In this document: one piece after another, positions 43,419 through 52,029 of the stretch | Layout of the letters: each line of letters opens with the position of its first letter | Position numbering within the stretch: the stretch's first letter is position 1 | Assembly: GCA_964630235.1 (NCBI GenBank) | Contig: CAZVUO010000002.1 | Span: 496,001-560,000, forward strand | Source of the DNA: JBFLYH01 sp964630235 | GTDB lineage: Bacteria; Oederibacteriota; JAAXVQ01; JAUVAV01 | Direction of reading: 5' to 3' | DNA: 64,000 bases | Made by a program: the position numbers and the translations under genes | Notes under the pieces: generated by a model | Database searches by the model: none | Told to the model about the DNA's origin: nothing | Seen by the model: the letters and a program-made list of their open reading frames with translations, nothing else

Positions 43419-43581
43419 ACTTTTGTATCCAAATTATCGTCTCTTAGCGCCTTGGCAATCTTACAATTTGCGGGCCAGAGAAAATAGGATGAGTTTCTCA
43501 GAAGTTAGATCGGCGAATTCCAGAAATGGCGTCACCCACAGTTGGCCGCGCGCAGACAAGGCCGGCATCAATCCCTCTGAT

Positions 43582-44160
43582 TTACGCCGCGTACATTTCC
43601 CTGAGGACCGGGTTCTTGGTCAGCATGAGCCGGCTCCGCAGGAGCTGCATGCCGACCCGGTCCTGGGTGATCCTTAATTGTTTCGCGATTTCCTTATATT
43701 TATGCCCCTCAAAATACCTGAGGTAAAGGCACTTGCCGTAAAGGCCTGGCAGGGCGCTGAGAGCCTTTCCGAGATGCTTCACCTTTTCCAAGACCTCTAA
43801 ATTATGTAATTGGCCTGGATACTCGCTCAATTGAGCTTGCGTGAATTGGCTATCCATTATGTTCATTTGTCTGGATTCCATTTTCTTGCGGTTTCTTGTC
43901 AGGAAGGACAGAGACAGGTTGGCGGTGATTTTGTATATCCACGAACTGAATTGGGCATCCCCCCGGAAGGACAGGATCTTTTTCTCGCCCAAGATCCGCA
44001 AAAAAACCTCCTGGGCGATGTCCATGGCATCCTCCCAGGACCGGAGATATCGCCAGGATATCCTTACCACCCGGTCGTAATAGCGTTCATAAAGCATGCG
44101 GGCGGATTCTTGGTCCCCTTTCTTGATGGCTGATATAAGTTCCTGATCGCTGCGCTCCAA
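43582..44160 (-). CDS. ECF-type (sigma70 group 4) RNA polymerase sigma factor
   Basis: 192 aa from a TTG at 44160, 6 nt after AGGAGG. A GTG at 44166 abuts the AGGAGG and the ATG at 44268 has no ribosome-binding site, so both are less likely. Region 2: SDQELISAIKKGDQESARML, YYDRVVRISWRYLRSWEDAMDIAQEVFLRIL. Region 4: ALPGLYGKCLYLRYFEGHKYKEIAKQLRITQDRVGMQLLRSR. No anti-sigma gene adjoins. It follows the kinase-regulator pair by 163 nt, and recalls SigP in Bacteroidota T9SS control. It is the natural candidate to read the GTCTAA promoters around it. Confidence 0.9.
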   Translation of the reverse strand: MERSDQELISAIKKGDQESARMLYERYYDRVVRISWRYLRSWEDAMDIAQEVFLRILGEKKILSFRGDAQFSSWIYKITANLSLSFLTRNRKKMESRQMNIMDSQFTQAQLSEYPGQLHNLEVLEKVKHLGKALSALPGLYGKCLYLRYFEGHKYKEIAKQLRITQDRVGMQLLRSRLMLTKNPVLREMYAA

Positions 44161-44323
44161 GTTCACCCTCCTCTTAAAGAAACTGATGCAAGGACTACAG
44201 CAATAACCGGGCCACAACCCGCGAGGCGTATATTTTCTTTTAAATAAAGGCTTTTCCAAGACGGCCATGACGGTAAACAGGGTTAAATAGAAGGCTGGGC
44301 TTGTATTATGAAAGGACGGACTT

Positions 44324-45694
44324 TTATTTGCCTATCTTCAGCCGGCGCATGATCTCGTTCAATTGCTGATAATTCTTGAGCCCCATGGCCTGGGCGGTTT
44401 TAACGATCTTATGATTATTTTTCGCCAATTGATACTGAATGTACTGCCGCTCCATCTCTTCCGATCTATCCTTGATGTATGCCTTGACCTTTTTATAGTC
44501 CCCCTCTAAATCCATTCCTTCTTGCGTAAGCTGACCGTCTTTTTGTTCGAGATACTGCCGAACGTCCTTCCAGGAGATCTCTTTGCTCCGGCAGTTGGCC
44601 ATGCCGGCTTCAAGGCATTTTTCCAATTGCCGCACATTGCCAGGCCAGGAGATCGTTTTGAACTTTTCCAATACGTCCGGCGCGATCCCCTTCACATCCT
44701 TTTTCAACTTCTTGTTGTATTTTTTAATGAAATGCGCGGTCAGCAGGGGGATATCCTCCAGACGGTCCCGCAAAGGCGGCATGACAAGGGTATTGCTGTG
44801 CAGGCGGAAATATAAATCCTCCCGGAATTTCCCCTGCCTGACCAGTTCCTGCAGGTTCTTGTTGGTCGCGGCCAGAATGACCACGTCCAGGGAGCGCGGT
44901 TCGGTCTCCCCGACCCGGATAAAGGTCTTGTGCTGGATGAAGTTCAGGAATTTGGCCTGCAAAGCCGGGGAAAGGTCCCCGATCTCGTTTAACAGCAACG
45001 TGCCCTTGTCCGCCATTTCGCTCCGGCCTTTTTTGTCCCGTTTGGCGTCGGAGAACGAATAGGCCGCGTGGCCCCAAAGCTCGGTCTCGCTCAGGGTCTC
45101 CGGAATGTTGGTGCAGTCAATGGCATAGAACCGTTCGGCGTGCCGGGGACTAAGCTCGTGAAACAGCTCGGCGATCAGGTCCTTGCCCGTGCCGTGTTCC
45201 CCCAGGATGAGCGTATCCAGTTCGGCCCGCGCCAGGCGGCCCACCTGCAGCATGAGGTCCATCATGGCCTTGGAATTGCCGATCACCTGTTTTTTCCAGA
45301 CCGACGGCTGGGCGTCCGGATGGACGTGGATGCTCGCGGCGATCTTTTCCAGCAGTTCGCCGGCGTCCACGGGTTTGTAAATATAGTCGTTCATGCCGCT
45401 CTTGAACAGTTCCTGGAGCTTGACCGTATCGCCCGTGCCGCTGATGATGATGATCGGCAGTTGTTTTTCATCGTATTGACGCCGGATTTCACGCAGCATG
45501 GCGATGCCGGCCTCGGCCTGGGCTCCGAACTTCAGGTCCAGGGTCAGAAGCTGGGGCTTGAACGCGCGGATCTTCGGAATGATTTCCTCGAAGCGCAGAA
45601 CGGTCTCCACCTCGAAGCCGCCTTCGCTCCTGAGAATACCCGCGATGGTATCCACGATGCTGATGTCATCGTCCGCAATGAGTATCCGGCTCAT
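44324..45694 (-). CDS. NtrC-type response regulator with degenerate sigma54-activator motifs
   Basis: 456 aa. Receiver domain 1-125: acidic pair DDD, phospho-acceptor D53 (LLTLDLKFG), K107 (YKPVD). AAA+ domain: Walker A GEHGTGKD (165-172). The GAFTGA loop that contacts sigma54 is YSFSDA (212-217), and Walker B reads GTLLLNEIGD with N236 in place of the catalytic Asp. FREDLYFRLH and WPGNVRQLEKCLE are present, and a Fis-like C-terminal HTH (NHKIVKTAQAMGLKNYQQLN). It probably does not open sigma54 promoters. Located 4 nt after its presumed kinase. Confidence 0.9.
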   Translation of the reverse strand: MSRILIADDDISIVDTIAGILRSEGGFEVETVLRFEEIIPKIRAFKPQLLTLDLKFGAQAEAGIAMLREIRRQYDEKQLPIIIISGTGDTVKLQELFKSGMNDYIYKPVDAGELLEKIAASIHVHPDAQPSVWKKQVIGNSKAMMDLMLQVGRLARAELDTLILGEHGTGKDLIAELFHELSPRHAERFYAIDCTNIPETLSETELWGHAAYSFSDAKRDKKGRSEMADKGTLLLNEIGDLSPALQAKFLNFIQHKTFIRVGETEPRSLDVVILAATNKNLQELVRQGKFREDLYFRLHSNTLVMPPLRDRLEDIPLLTAHFIKKYNKKLKKDVKGIAPDVLEKFKTISWPGNVRQLEKCLEAGMANCRSKEISWKDVRQYLEQKDGQLTQEGMDLEGDYKKVKAYIKDRSEEMERQYIQYQLAKNNHKIVKTAQAMGLKNYQQLNEIMRRLKIGK

Positions 45695-45698
45695 GATC

Positions 45699-46985
45699 TC
45701 ACCCGCCGCTTTCCATCCGCTGTTCCCGGTACGCCGGCAGGGTCATGCGGAACGTGGTACCCTGCCCGGGCACGCTTTCTAAGATGATCAGTTCGCCGCC
45801 CATCAGGCGGGCCAATTGCCGTGAAGTGGCCAGACCCAATCCCATCCCCGCGCTATCGGGGTCAATCTGATAGTAAGCATGAAACACTTTTTCCCAATCT
45901 TTCTTCGCAATCCCGCGCCCCTGGTCCCTGATGTCAACCGCCAGGTTCTCCGGCTGGGCCTCAACCTTGATGGTGATGGTTTCGGAGCTTTCCGAATACT
46001 TAATGGCGTTGTGGATCAAGTTCATGATGATCCGCTTCACGATCTGAGGATCAGCCCAGACCCCGAGCGGTCCGGCGGGCAGGCTGAGTTCCAGCCGCAT
46101 CTTCCTGAGCGCCAGGTTTTCCTCAAATCCCGAAACCACGGTCTGGATGATCCGGCCCAGGTCGGTTTGGGCGGGCAGCAGCTCCACCTCGCCCTTTTCC
46201 ATGCGCTGCTGGTCGTTCAGATTGTGCAGGAACCGGTCCAGGGCGATCGTGCTTTCATGAGCGGTTTTCAGGTCCTTCTTGACATCCGCCTGGCGCCGCC
46301 GGCCTTGCCCGCGCAGCACGGAAGTGAGCTTGCCCTGCACCACCGTCAGGTCCTGCCGCGCATCGTGCGTAATGCGGTAAATCGTGTCCGCTTTGTTCTG
46401 CCGTGCGTATTCAAGCTTCCTGAGGGTTTGCTGCAACTTGTAAAGCGCGAAGAGAACGATGCCCAGCAGCAGCAGGATAAAGGCGGTTGCCCCTTGGATA
46501 ATACGGATGGGCTGCTTATACTCCAATTTCGAGAACACGATCGTCAGCACGCTGGGCTGATTTTCGCCGGGATTCAGGGATTGGTTGACGTAATACTGGC
46601 GGTTGCCGCCTTCATGCCAATCAATCCCGCTCTGGGTTTTGTGATTCTCGATCCAGGCTTCATCCAGCGGCGCTTTTTTATTGGTTTCCAGTTTGGTGTA
46701 CCCGTCAACGTGCACGGCAAGATAGTCCACAAAGGATATTTTGGTCAGCAATTGCAGCAATTGATAGAAATAGACGTGCTGGCCGGCCCGCATGAACTGG
46801 CTGGAGGTCTCGGCGATGCTGGCGGAAAGCTGACGGTGCTCCTCCTCCCGCTGCCGGTCCATTTCGCGGACGTTGAGCCAGATAGCCGTGATCGCGGCGA
46901 CCGAGAGCGTCAGGATCAAGCCCGTGGCCAGGGCGATGACAAACGCGCTGTTTTGTCTTTTCGGAGGTTTTTTCAATCCGTTCAC
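45699..46985 (-). CDS. Membrane sensor histidine kinase
   Basis: 428 aa. Membrane segments about 15-36 and 165-182 bound a ~125-residue periplasmic sensor of unknown fold. Kinase: H207 in YRITHDARQDL, N box LIHNAIKYSES, G1 DIRDQGRGIAK, G2 GMGLGLATSRQ. The partner is the regulator 4 nt downstream. The gene just upstream (6 nt) encodes an outer-membrane barrel carrying a PhnD-like binding domain, which could feed a signal to this sensor (inference). Fourth-from-last gene of the apparent operon starting at 51718. Confidence 0.92.
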   Translation of the reverse strand: MNGLKKPPKRQNSAFVIALATGLILTLSVAAITAIWLNVREMDRQREEEHRQLSASIAETSSQFMRAGQHVYFYQLLQLLTKISFVDYLAVHVDGYTKLETNKKAPLDEAWIENHKTQSGIDWHEGGNRQYYVNQSLNPGENQPSVLTIVFSKLEYKQPIRIIQGATAFILLLLGIVLFALYKLQQTLRKLEYARQNKADTIYRITHDARQDLTVVQGKLTSVLRGQGRRRQADVKKDLKTAHESTIALDRFLHNLNDQQRMEKGEVELLPAQTDLGRIIQTVVSGFEENLALRKMRLELSLPAGPLGVWADPQIVKRIIMNLIHNAIKYSESSETITIKVEAQPENLAVDIRDQGRGIAKKDWEKVFHAYYQIDPDSAGMGLGLATSRQLARLMGGELIILESVPGQGTTFRMTLPAYREQRMESGG

Positions 46986-46991
46986 CCAATC

Positions 46992-48932
46992 CTAGCGCAG
47001 GTTAAAATAATCCCGGTATTTTTGTTCGTCGAACGGGACCAAACGGTCTATTCCCCACTGGTTCAGGACGCCTCGCAGGCGTTGGTTCTGATGCGCGGCC
47101 AGCATGAGCGCGACCAGCCGGTCGAGCCCCGCCTGTTTTTTCTCCCCGCCGGCCCGCTTGATGAACACCGGCGCGTTGGGCAGGGGTCCCGAGGCCGCGA
47201 TCGGTTTCAGTTCGCCGCGGATCTTCACGCCCCCCTCCCCATTGGTTCCGGCGTCCAGCCGGTATTCCTGGTCCCGTCCGAGCAAGGTGTCCACGGTGCC
47301 CATCTGCAGGGCCAGCACCGCCTCCATGGGTGTCGAAAAGACGATGATGTTCTCAAAATAACGGTTTTCATCGAACCCAGGCACGTTCGGGTACAAGAGG
47401 GTCTTCAGATATTTTACTTTTTCGTTGTTCAGACAGCCCAGACGTTTTCCTTGCAATTGCTCCTTGCTTTCGACAGGGCTGTCCTGGCTGACATACAGGT
47501 AGTATTGGATCGTCGGCTTTCCCTGGCTACGGGCCACCACGGCAGGCCGCAGCAGGCCGTTCCGGGAAAACTCATGGAAGTACTCATTGTAGGAAACAAC
47601 GATATCCAGCCACCCCAGCAAGAACTGTTTTTTCATCTCCTCGCTTCCCAATATCCTCTGTTCAACCGGCATTCCCGCTTGTTCGTTCGCGGCGGCCATG
47701 ACGACCGCCAATTCAGCCGTCCGGTCCGCGGTTTGACCAATCAGCGCCTGGTCAATTCCGATCACGATCTTCCTTGGGTTTCGGTCCGGAATGAGCGGTT
47801 CGGCGGGATAAGCGGGAGCGGCAATAACCGCGGCCGTCAAGGTCACAGCCTGCGCGTCCACAGCCACAGCGCTTGCTTCGGCCGGACTTTCCGATTGGAC
47901 TATGGCGGATTGTTCGTCTCCCGCCTGATTTTCAATCATCCGGCTGGTCTTCGGGTTCCATTGGATTTTCAGGCCCACCCGGTGAGACCCGCCGGTGCCT
48001 GGCAATTGCAGGGGATAATCGAACGCATAATCCAACTGCACGCCCAGCGGTGTCCGCGGCCACCGATAGCTTAATCCGGCCCCGGCTGAAACATCCCGTG
48101 AAGCGATCCCGGCCCTGAAGGCGAACAAGCCGGCGTGCAGGGTCTCCACACCCAGACGGGGCGTGAGCACCTCATTGGTTTGGTCCTCGCGCCAGTCGAG
48201 CTGTCCGGAAACCAGCACACGGTCGAGGAAAGGTTGGCGGAGCTCGACCCGGTAGGCAGCGCCGACCCTGACGACCATGGGCACGATCTCGGTCCGCGTG
48301 AGCCCCACATCCGCAGGTACCAGGTTTTCCACGCTCGCGGCCACGGACAGGTTTTCCGCGGGAGTCATTTTCATCCCCAGGTCAGCCGTGAATCCGGTTT
48401 TTCCGTGCTGGGCATATGGATAATAATTTCGCCGGGTAGTGAACTCGTTCTCCGCCACCTGCCATTGCAGCATCTTGAGGCTGATCCCGAGATCCAGGGG
48501 AATAAAGCCGAGACTTCGGCCATAGCTTAGCGCGTAGGTGTTTTCGGCATAGATCAGGGAGTCAAGCCTGGCCCAGGCCAGGCCCAGTGTGCCGATATCA
48601 GCGCTGACAGGCACCGCGGCCGACAGCAAACCATACCCGGTCCGGTCGAGCTCCCCGGTGAACAGCCGGGCATTGAACCCCGCGTACAGCTCCGAATACA
48701 TGCTGACCAGTTCGATGTGTTCCAGCCCCGCGTAGCCGGCCGGATTGAACAGCACCGCGTTGGCGTCATCCGCCACGGCGACGAACGCACCGCCCAGGGC
48801 GGCCGGCCGTACCCCCAAGCCGGCGGGCGCGAAATAGGCAGGCGACGGGACCGCGCAGGCGCAGAACGCCAGGGCCATTGCGCCACGCAACAGCGGCAAA
48901 CACGCTTGTTTTGACCACCCTGTCAGGATCAT
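46992..48932 (-). CDS. PorV-like outer-membrane barrel fused to a PhnD-like solute-binding domain
   Basis: 646 aa from the ATG at 48932, which overlaps the cargo stop (ATGA); the frame continues upstream only inside that gene. Signal 1-30. Barrel 32-350: GLGVRPAALGGAFVAVADDA and FNPAGYAGLE are the PorV-type signature. Linker 350-410. Residues 415-646 resemble periplasmic phosphate/phosphonate-type binding proteins (RKIVIGIDQAL, QFLLGWLDIVVSYNEYF, YLYVSQDSPVESKEQLQGKR, VFSTPMEAVLALQMGTVDTL). Such a fusion to a barrel is unusual. Next genes are the kinase, regulator and ECF sigma factor. Confidence 0.82.
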   Translation of the reverse strand: MILTGWSKQACLPLLRGAMALAFCACAVPSPAYFAPAGLGVRPAALGGAFVAVADDANAVLFNPAGYAGLEHIELVSMYSELYAGFNARLFTGELDRTGYGLLSAAVPVSADIGTLGLAWARLDSLIYAENTYALSYGRSLGFIPLDLGISLKMLQWQVAENEFTTRRNYYPYAQHGKTGFTADLGMKMTPAENLSVAASVENLVPADVGLTRTEIVPMVVRVGAAYRVELRQPFLDRVLVSGQLDWREDQTNEVLTPRLGVETLHAGLFAFRAGIASRDVSAGAGLSYRWPRTPLGVQLDYAFDYPLQLPGTGGSHRVGLKIQWNPKTSRMIENQAGDEQSAIVQSESPAEASAVAVDAQAVTLTAAVIAAPAYPAEPLIPDRNPRKIVIGIDQALIGQTADRTAELAVVMAAANEQAGMPVEQRILGSEEMKKQFLLGWLDIVVSYNEYFHEFSRNGLLRPAVVARSQGKPTIQYYLYVSQDSPVESKEQLQGKRLGCLNNEKVKYLKTLLYPNVPGFDENRYFENIIVFSTPMEAVLALQMGTVDTLLGRDQEYRLDAGTNGEGGVKIRGELKPIAASGPLPNAPVFIKRAGGEKKQAGLDRLVALMLAAHQNQRLRGVLNQWGIDRLVPFDEQKYRDYFNLR

Positions 48933-51718
48933 TTCAGCAACACGATCTTCCCATTGCGGGTCTGGTTCCCGATCTTGACCTGGTAAAAATAAATCCCGCC
49001 CTCGCAATAGCGTCCGTTCTGGTTGCGGCCGTCCCAGCGGTCCGTATTATCCAAAGTTTTAATAAGCTTGCCGTTGAGGTTATAGATGCTGATCTGATAG
49101 GCACCCGGGTTCCCATATTCATCCACGCTGAAATCCAAAGTCTGCCCCAGTGTGGGCAAGAAGGGATTGGGAACCGCCGCGCCCAGCGGATACGCCGGCC
49201 TGGGAGTCGGCGTGGCGGTCGGAGTATGGAAAGGAGTCTGCGTCGCGGTCGGCGTGGGCGTGGGAGGGTCCACAAAGCTCAGATCATCAATGTAAACGCG
49301 GTACTTTTCCCCGTGAGCGGCGTAATTGGGGTCGTCGAACGCCACCCAGACCTGCTGGATGGTCAGGCCGGCCACAGTCGCGAGGTTCACTTCCACGAAG
49401 TTCCAGGTATTGGGCGTCAAGCGGTCGTGCCGCTGGGCGGGGTGTACGGAGAAACCGTTTTGATCCGTTAACTCGGCATGGTCCCGCAACGCCGTGCCAT
49501 TCGAGAACAGGAGGTCCACGGCCACGCAGCGGTTTCCATCCGTGGCGTCTCCCGGATCATCATGGGGATAGATCCAGTACCGCAGTTTGGTCTGGCTGGT
49601 GACCGTGATGTTGTGATACGGGATCAGAGCATCGTTAAAGAGCCAATAGTAACAAGCGGGATTGCTGGCGCTGGCCGTGACCTTGCCGGCCACAAGCAGA
49701 TACCCGCTGCCGGCGTGCGGTGTCACGCCTTTGTTCCCCGCGCTCGCGCGGGTGCATAGCGGCAGGCCGAATTCCGCGGAATCGTAGGTTTCGACGTTGC
49801 TTTTATAATTGTAAACATTGTCATAGCCGCGCGGTTCCGGGTCGCCTTCCCAGCCGGTCACGACCGGCCATATGGCGCCGCCGGTCGGCGGTTTTGCCGC
49901 TGGACCGCCGTACGCCGAAATAAAGGATGCGTAGTCCTTGATCGTGGCGTGGTTCAAATACGGCTCATAGAGTTCATAGGTCTTGGCCCATGCCAGCCCT
50001 TCGTAGCCATAGTCCTGCATGTTCTGGAAAGATCGCGACATGCCCCAATAGTCATCCGCGCCTGAGTTTTCGCCGAACTTGGCCAGACTGTTGACTTCCG
50101 CCAGTCTCGCGAAGTAATGCGGAGCGGAATAATCCGTATATAAAGGGCCATTCTCCCAGGATGCTTCCCCGCCGCCCCGGTCCTCCCGCAACTCCACCGC
50201 GGTATTGACAAAATACAAGTTCGCGCGGTTGCCTGGCGTGATCCCGGCCAGATACCGGTCCGGGACCGCGCCGCGCCTTACCCAGTAATTATTTTTACTG
50301 TTCCCCATCAGGTCCTGTTGGATCTCGGCTTCGACGTCGCCAGCCATGCTGGCAAACCCGCCTCCCATTAAGAACAGACGGCCTGTGGGGTAGTAGGCGC
50401 GGACCGCGGGGATCAGCCAATTAATATAATCCGCGAGACTGCTGTGATACCAGGTCAGGAATTTGTCCGCCGCATAATGGTCCGTGGCTTGCCCGTCATT
50501 CAGGGAGAGAGCATCGAATTCAGCCTGGGTGCTGCCGGTATCCAAGTACACATCAACCGTGGCTTGCCGGGCGCTGGCGTTCATGGTCACGCTCTGGCTG
50601 ACGTGCGTCCAGCTGGAGGCGGCGGACGAAAGGATCACCGTATCCAACAAGACAGGCGTGGTCGTATTGCCATCCCACTGCTGCATGCGCAGCATGCCCT
50701 GGCTGGTGCCGGAAACTCTCATATAACCATCCAAGGTATAAACCCGGCCAGGAACAACCGGCACCTGCTGGCGCAGAAAGTATTGGTCACCGCCCTGGCC
50801 GTTCAGACGCAGATGCCGGCTGCCTTCCTGACTGCCGCTGGCCATGATCTCCGGCAGCCAGCTGGCCGGTTTGTCAGCCGCGACCTGGGCGGCATGACGC
50901 CAGCCTGAAATGGCTTTGGCCTGACCGCTCCCCAGCAAATTAAGATAGTACGTGTCTTCAAAGCCGCCGTTGACGAGCCTTTCGCCTGCATAGGGGTCCT
51001 TGGCGCCGGGCAAGCCTGGCTTGAAATCCAGGATTTCCGTCAGGCGGGGGTCGCCTGCATAGGTGGCGGCCAGTGCGGCGCGGGCATTCGCGTCCCAGGC
51101 CCAGTAGCAATTGGTATTGCCCATGAAATCCTCGCCCCGCGAACCTCCATTTTCCAGTGTCGGGTATAGAACCTCGCCATACTGGCCTGCCGATAAATAA
51201 ACCGCCCAGAAATCCGTCCCCAATTCCAGAAAAACCCTGGCCAAGTATTCGTTGAACTGAGTTGGATAGGGGTTGACAGCACCTGGCCAGATGCTCACCG
51301 CGCTGGTGTGTTTTTCACCATCGTTCACGCCATGCGTTTCCGGATTCCAAGTGACATCATACTGATTTTTAAGCCGGGCTTGAGGATAGGCGGAAAAATA
51401 CCAGGATGGGACCGGGAATAAATTGATGCGGATGACCACGTTGAAACCGGCTTGCCGGTATGCTTGGATTTCCCCTTTTTTCTGATTGATATATGCAGTG
51501 CTCCAGGTATTATCTCCGTCTTTCTCGAATTCCGACCAGCGGATATATACATTGCGAAAATTGACGCCGCGTTCTTTTAAATCATCAAGGTAAATGATGT
51601 CCGTGGGTTCTCCGTTTGGATAGGATTCATCCCAGGCGGTCCCAAACTGGAAACCAGAAACGGAATAAACGGAAAAACCGAAGAGAAATGAAAAAGCAAT
51701 CCAAAACGTCTTTTTCAC
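48929..51718 (-). CDS. Secreted glycoside-hydrolase-like protein with inserted CBM and T9SS-like CTD
   Basis: 929 aa from a GTG at 51718 (GGAGGT 11 nt upstream, the best available start before the signal KKTFWIAFSFLFGFSVYSVS). Split barrel as in the two giant paralogues: GTAWDESYPNGEPTD, FRNVYIRWSEFEKDG, VVIRINLFPVPSWY, LSAGQYGEVLYP (E near 181), then CBM4/9-like insert (248-409, VNGGFEDTYY), then LFLMGGGFASMAGDVEAEI and FGENSG (E near 548). A long beta domain (619-816) and CTD (843-929, VPNPFLPTLGQTLDFSV, WDGRNQNGRYCEGGIYFYQ, KIVLLK). First gene of the putative sensory operon. Confidence 0.85.
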   Translation of the reverse strand: MKKTFWIAFSFLFGFSVYSVSGFQFGTAWDESYPNGEPTDIIYLDDLKERGVNFRNVYIRWSEFEKDGDNTWSTAYINQKKGEIQAYRQAGFNVVIRINLFPVPSWYFSAYPQARLKNQYDVTWNPETHGVNDGEKHTSAVSIWPGAVNPYPTQFNEYLARVFLELGTDFWAVYLSAGQYGEVLYPTLENGGSRGEDFMGNTNCYWAWDANARAALAATYAGDPRLTEILDFKPGLPGAKDPYAGERLVNGGFEDTYYLNLLGSGQAKAISGWRHAAQVAADKPASWLPEIMASGSQEGSRHLRLNGQGGDQYFLRQQVPVVPGRVYTLDGYMRVSGTSQGMLRMQQWDGNTTTPVLLDTVILSSAASSWTHVSQSVTMNASARQATVDVYLDTGSTQAEFDALSLNDGQATDHYAADKFLTWYHSSLADYINWLIPAVRAYYPTGRLFLMGGGFASMAGDVEAEIQQDLMGNSKNNYWVRRGAVPDRYLAGITPGNRANLYFVNTAVELREDRGGGEASWENGPLYTDYSAPHYFARLAEVNSLAKFGENSGADDYWGMSRSFQNMQDYGYEGLAWAKTYELYEPYLNHATIKDYASFISAYGGPAAKPPTGGAIWPVVTGWEGDPEPRGYDNVYNYKSNVETYDSAEFGLPLCTRASAGNKGVTPHAGSGYLLVAGKVTASASNPACYYWLFNDALIPYHNITVTSQTKLRYWIYPHDDPGDATDGNRCVAVDLLFSNGTALRDHAELTDQNGFSVHPAQRHDRLTPNTWNFVEVNLATVAGLTIQQVWVAFDDPNYAAHGEKYRVYIDDLSFVDPPTPTPTATQTPFHTPTATPTPRPAYPLGAAVPNPFLPTLGQTLDFSVDEYGNPGAYQISIYNLNGKLIKTLDNTDRWDGRNQNGRYCEGGIYFYQVKIGNQTRNGKIVLLK

Positions 51719-51754
51719 GTTCAGGTTGGACCTCCGGCCATTCTCTTGAACGCC

Positions 51755-51884
51755 ATGGAGCCCCCCGGGCAAAGTCCGGGGTACCAACTTCAACCCTCGC
51801 TACCCCCTCTTGGCGACATCCCCGGAGCAGCAATTCCGCATTCACCCCCGAGCAAGCTCGGGGTGCCCCGCGGAGGGGGTGGGC
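51755..51884. repeat. Interspersed intergenic repeat, copy 3
   Basis: Same order as copy 1: ccatggagccccccgg, taccaacttcaaccctcgct, cttggcgacatccccggagc, CCCCGAGC-aa-GCTCGGGG and gcggaggggg. It lies in the leader of the 929-aa cargo gene. Confidence 0.8.
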
Positions 51885-51967
51885 GGCACGCTAAATAGTA
51901 ATACGATTATCATGGGGTTACAAATAGTTTGACTTGATTTTTTCCCGTTTGCAGCCGCAGCGGCAAT

Positions 51968-52004
51968 AAAAAGCCCCCAGCCTCGCGAAGGCAGGGGGCT
52001 TTTT
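51968..52004 (-). terminator. Bidirectional intrinsic terminator
   Basis: AAAAAGCCCCC (51968-51978) pairs with GGGGGCTTTTT (51994-52004), with a nested GCCT/AGGC stem. It ends the 2325-aa cargo transcript (minus strand) and would also stop plus-strand reads. Confidence 0.85.
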
Positions 52005-52029
52005 CGACCACTGGTTGTTCCCTATTTTC

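Larger units (their letters stand above)
51719..52029. other. 311-nt intergenic region with repeat copy 3
   Basis: Contains the third copy of the interspersed repeat (51755-51884), then an A/T-rich stretch with a possible promoter (TTGTAA, 17 nt, TACTAT on the minus strand near 51890-51925) and the terminator at 51968-52004. Confidence 0.5.

Noticed and set aside
44324..45694. Ordinary sigma54-dependent activator
   Set aside because: GAFTGA and Walker B Asp are missing, so it is reported as degenerate instead.
46992..49007. Start of the PorV-SBP fusion at 49007
   Set aside because: That extension lies inside the upstream cargo gene and precedes the signal peptide; the ATGA-overlapping ATG at 48932 fits better.
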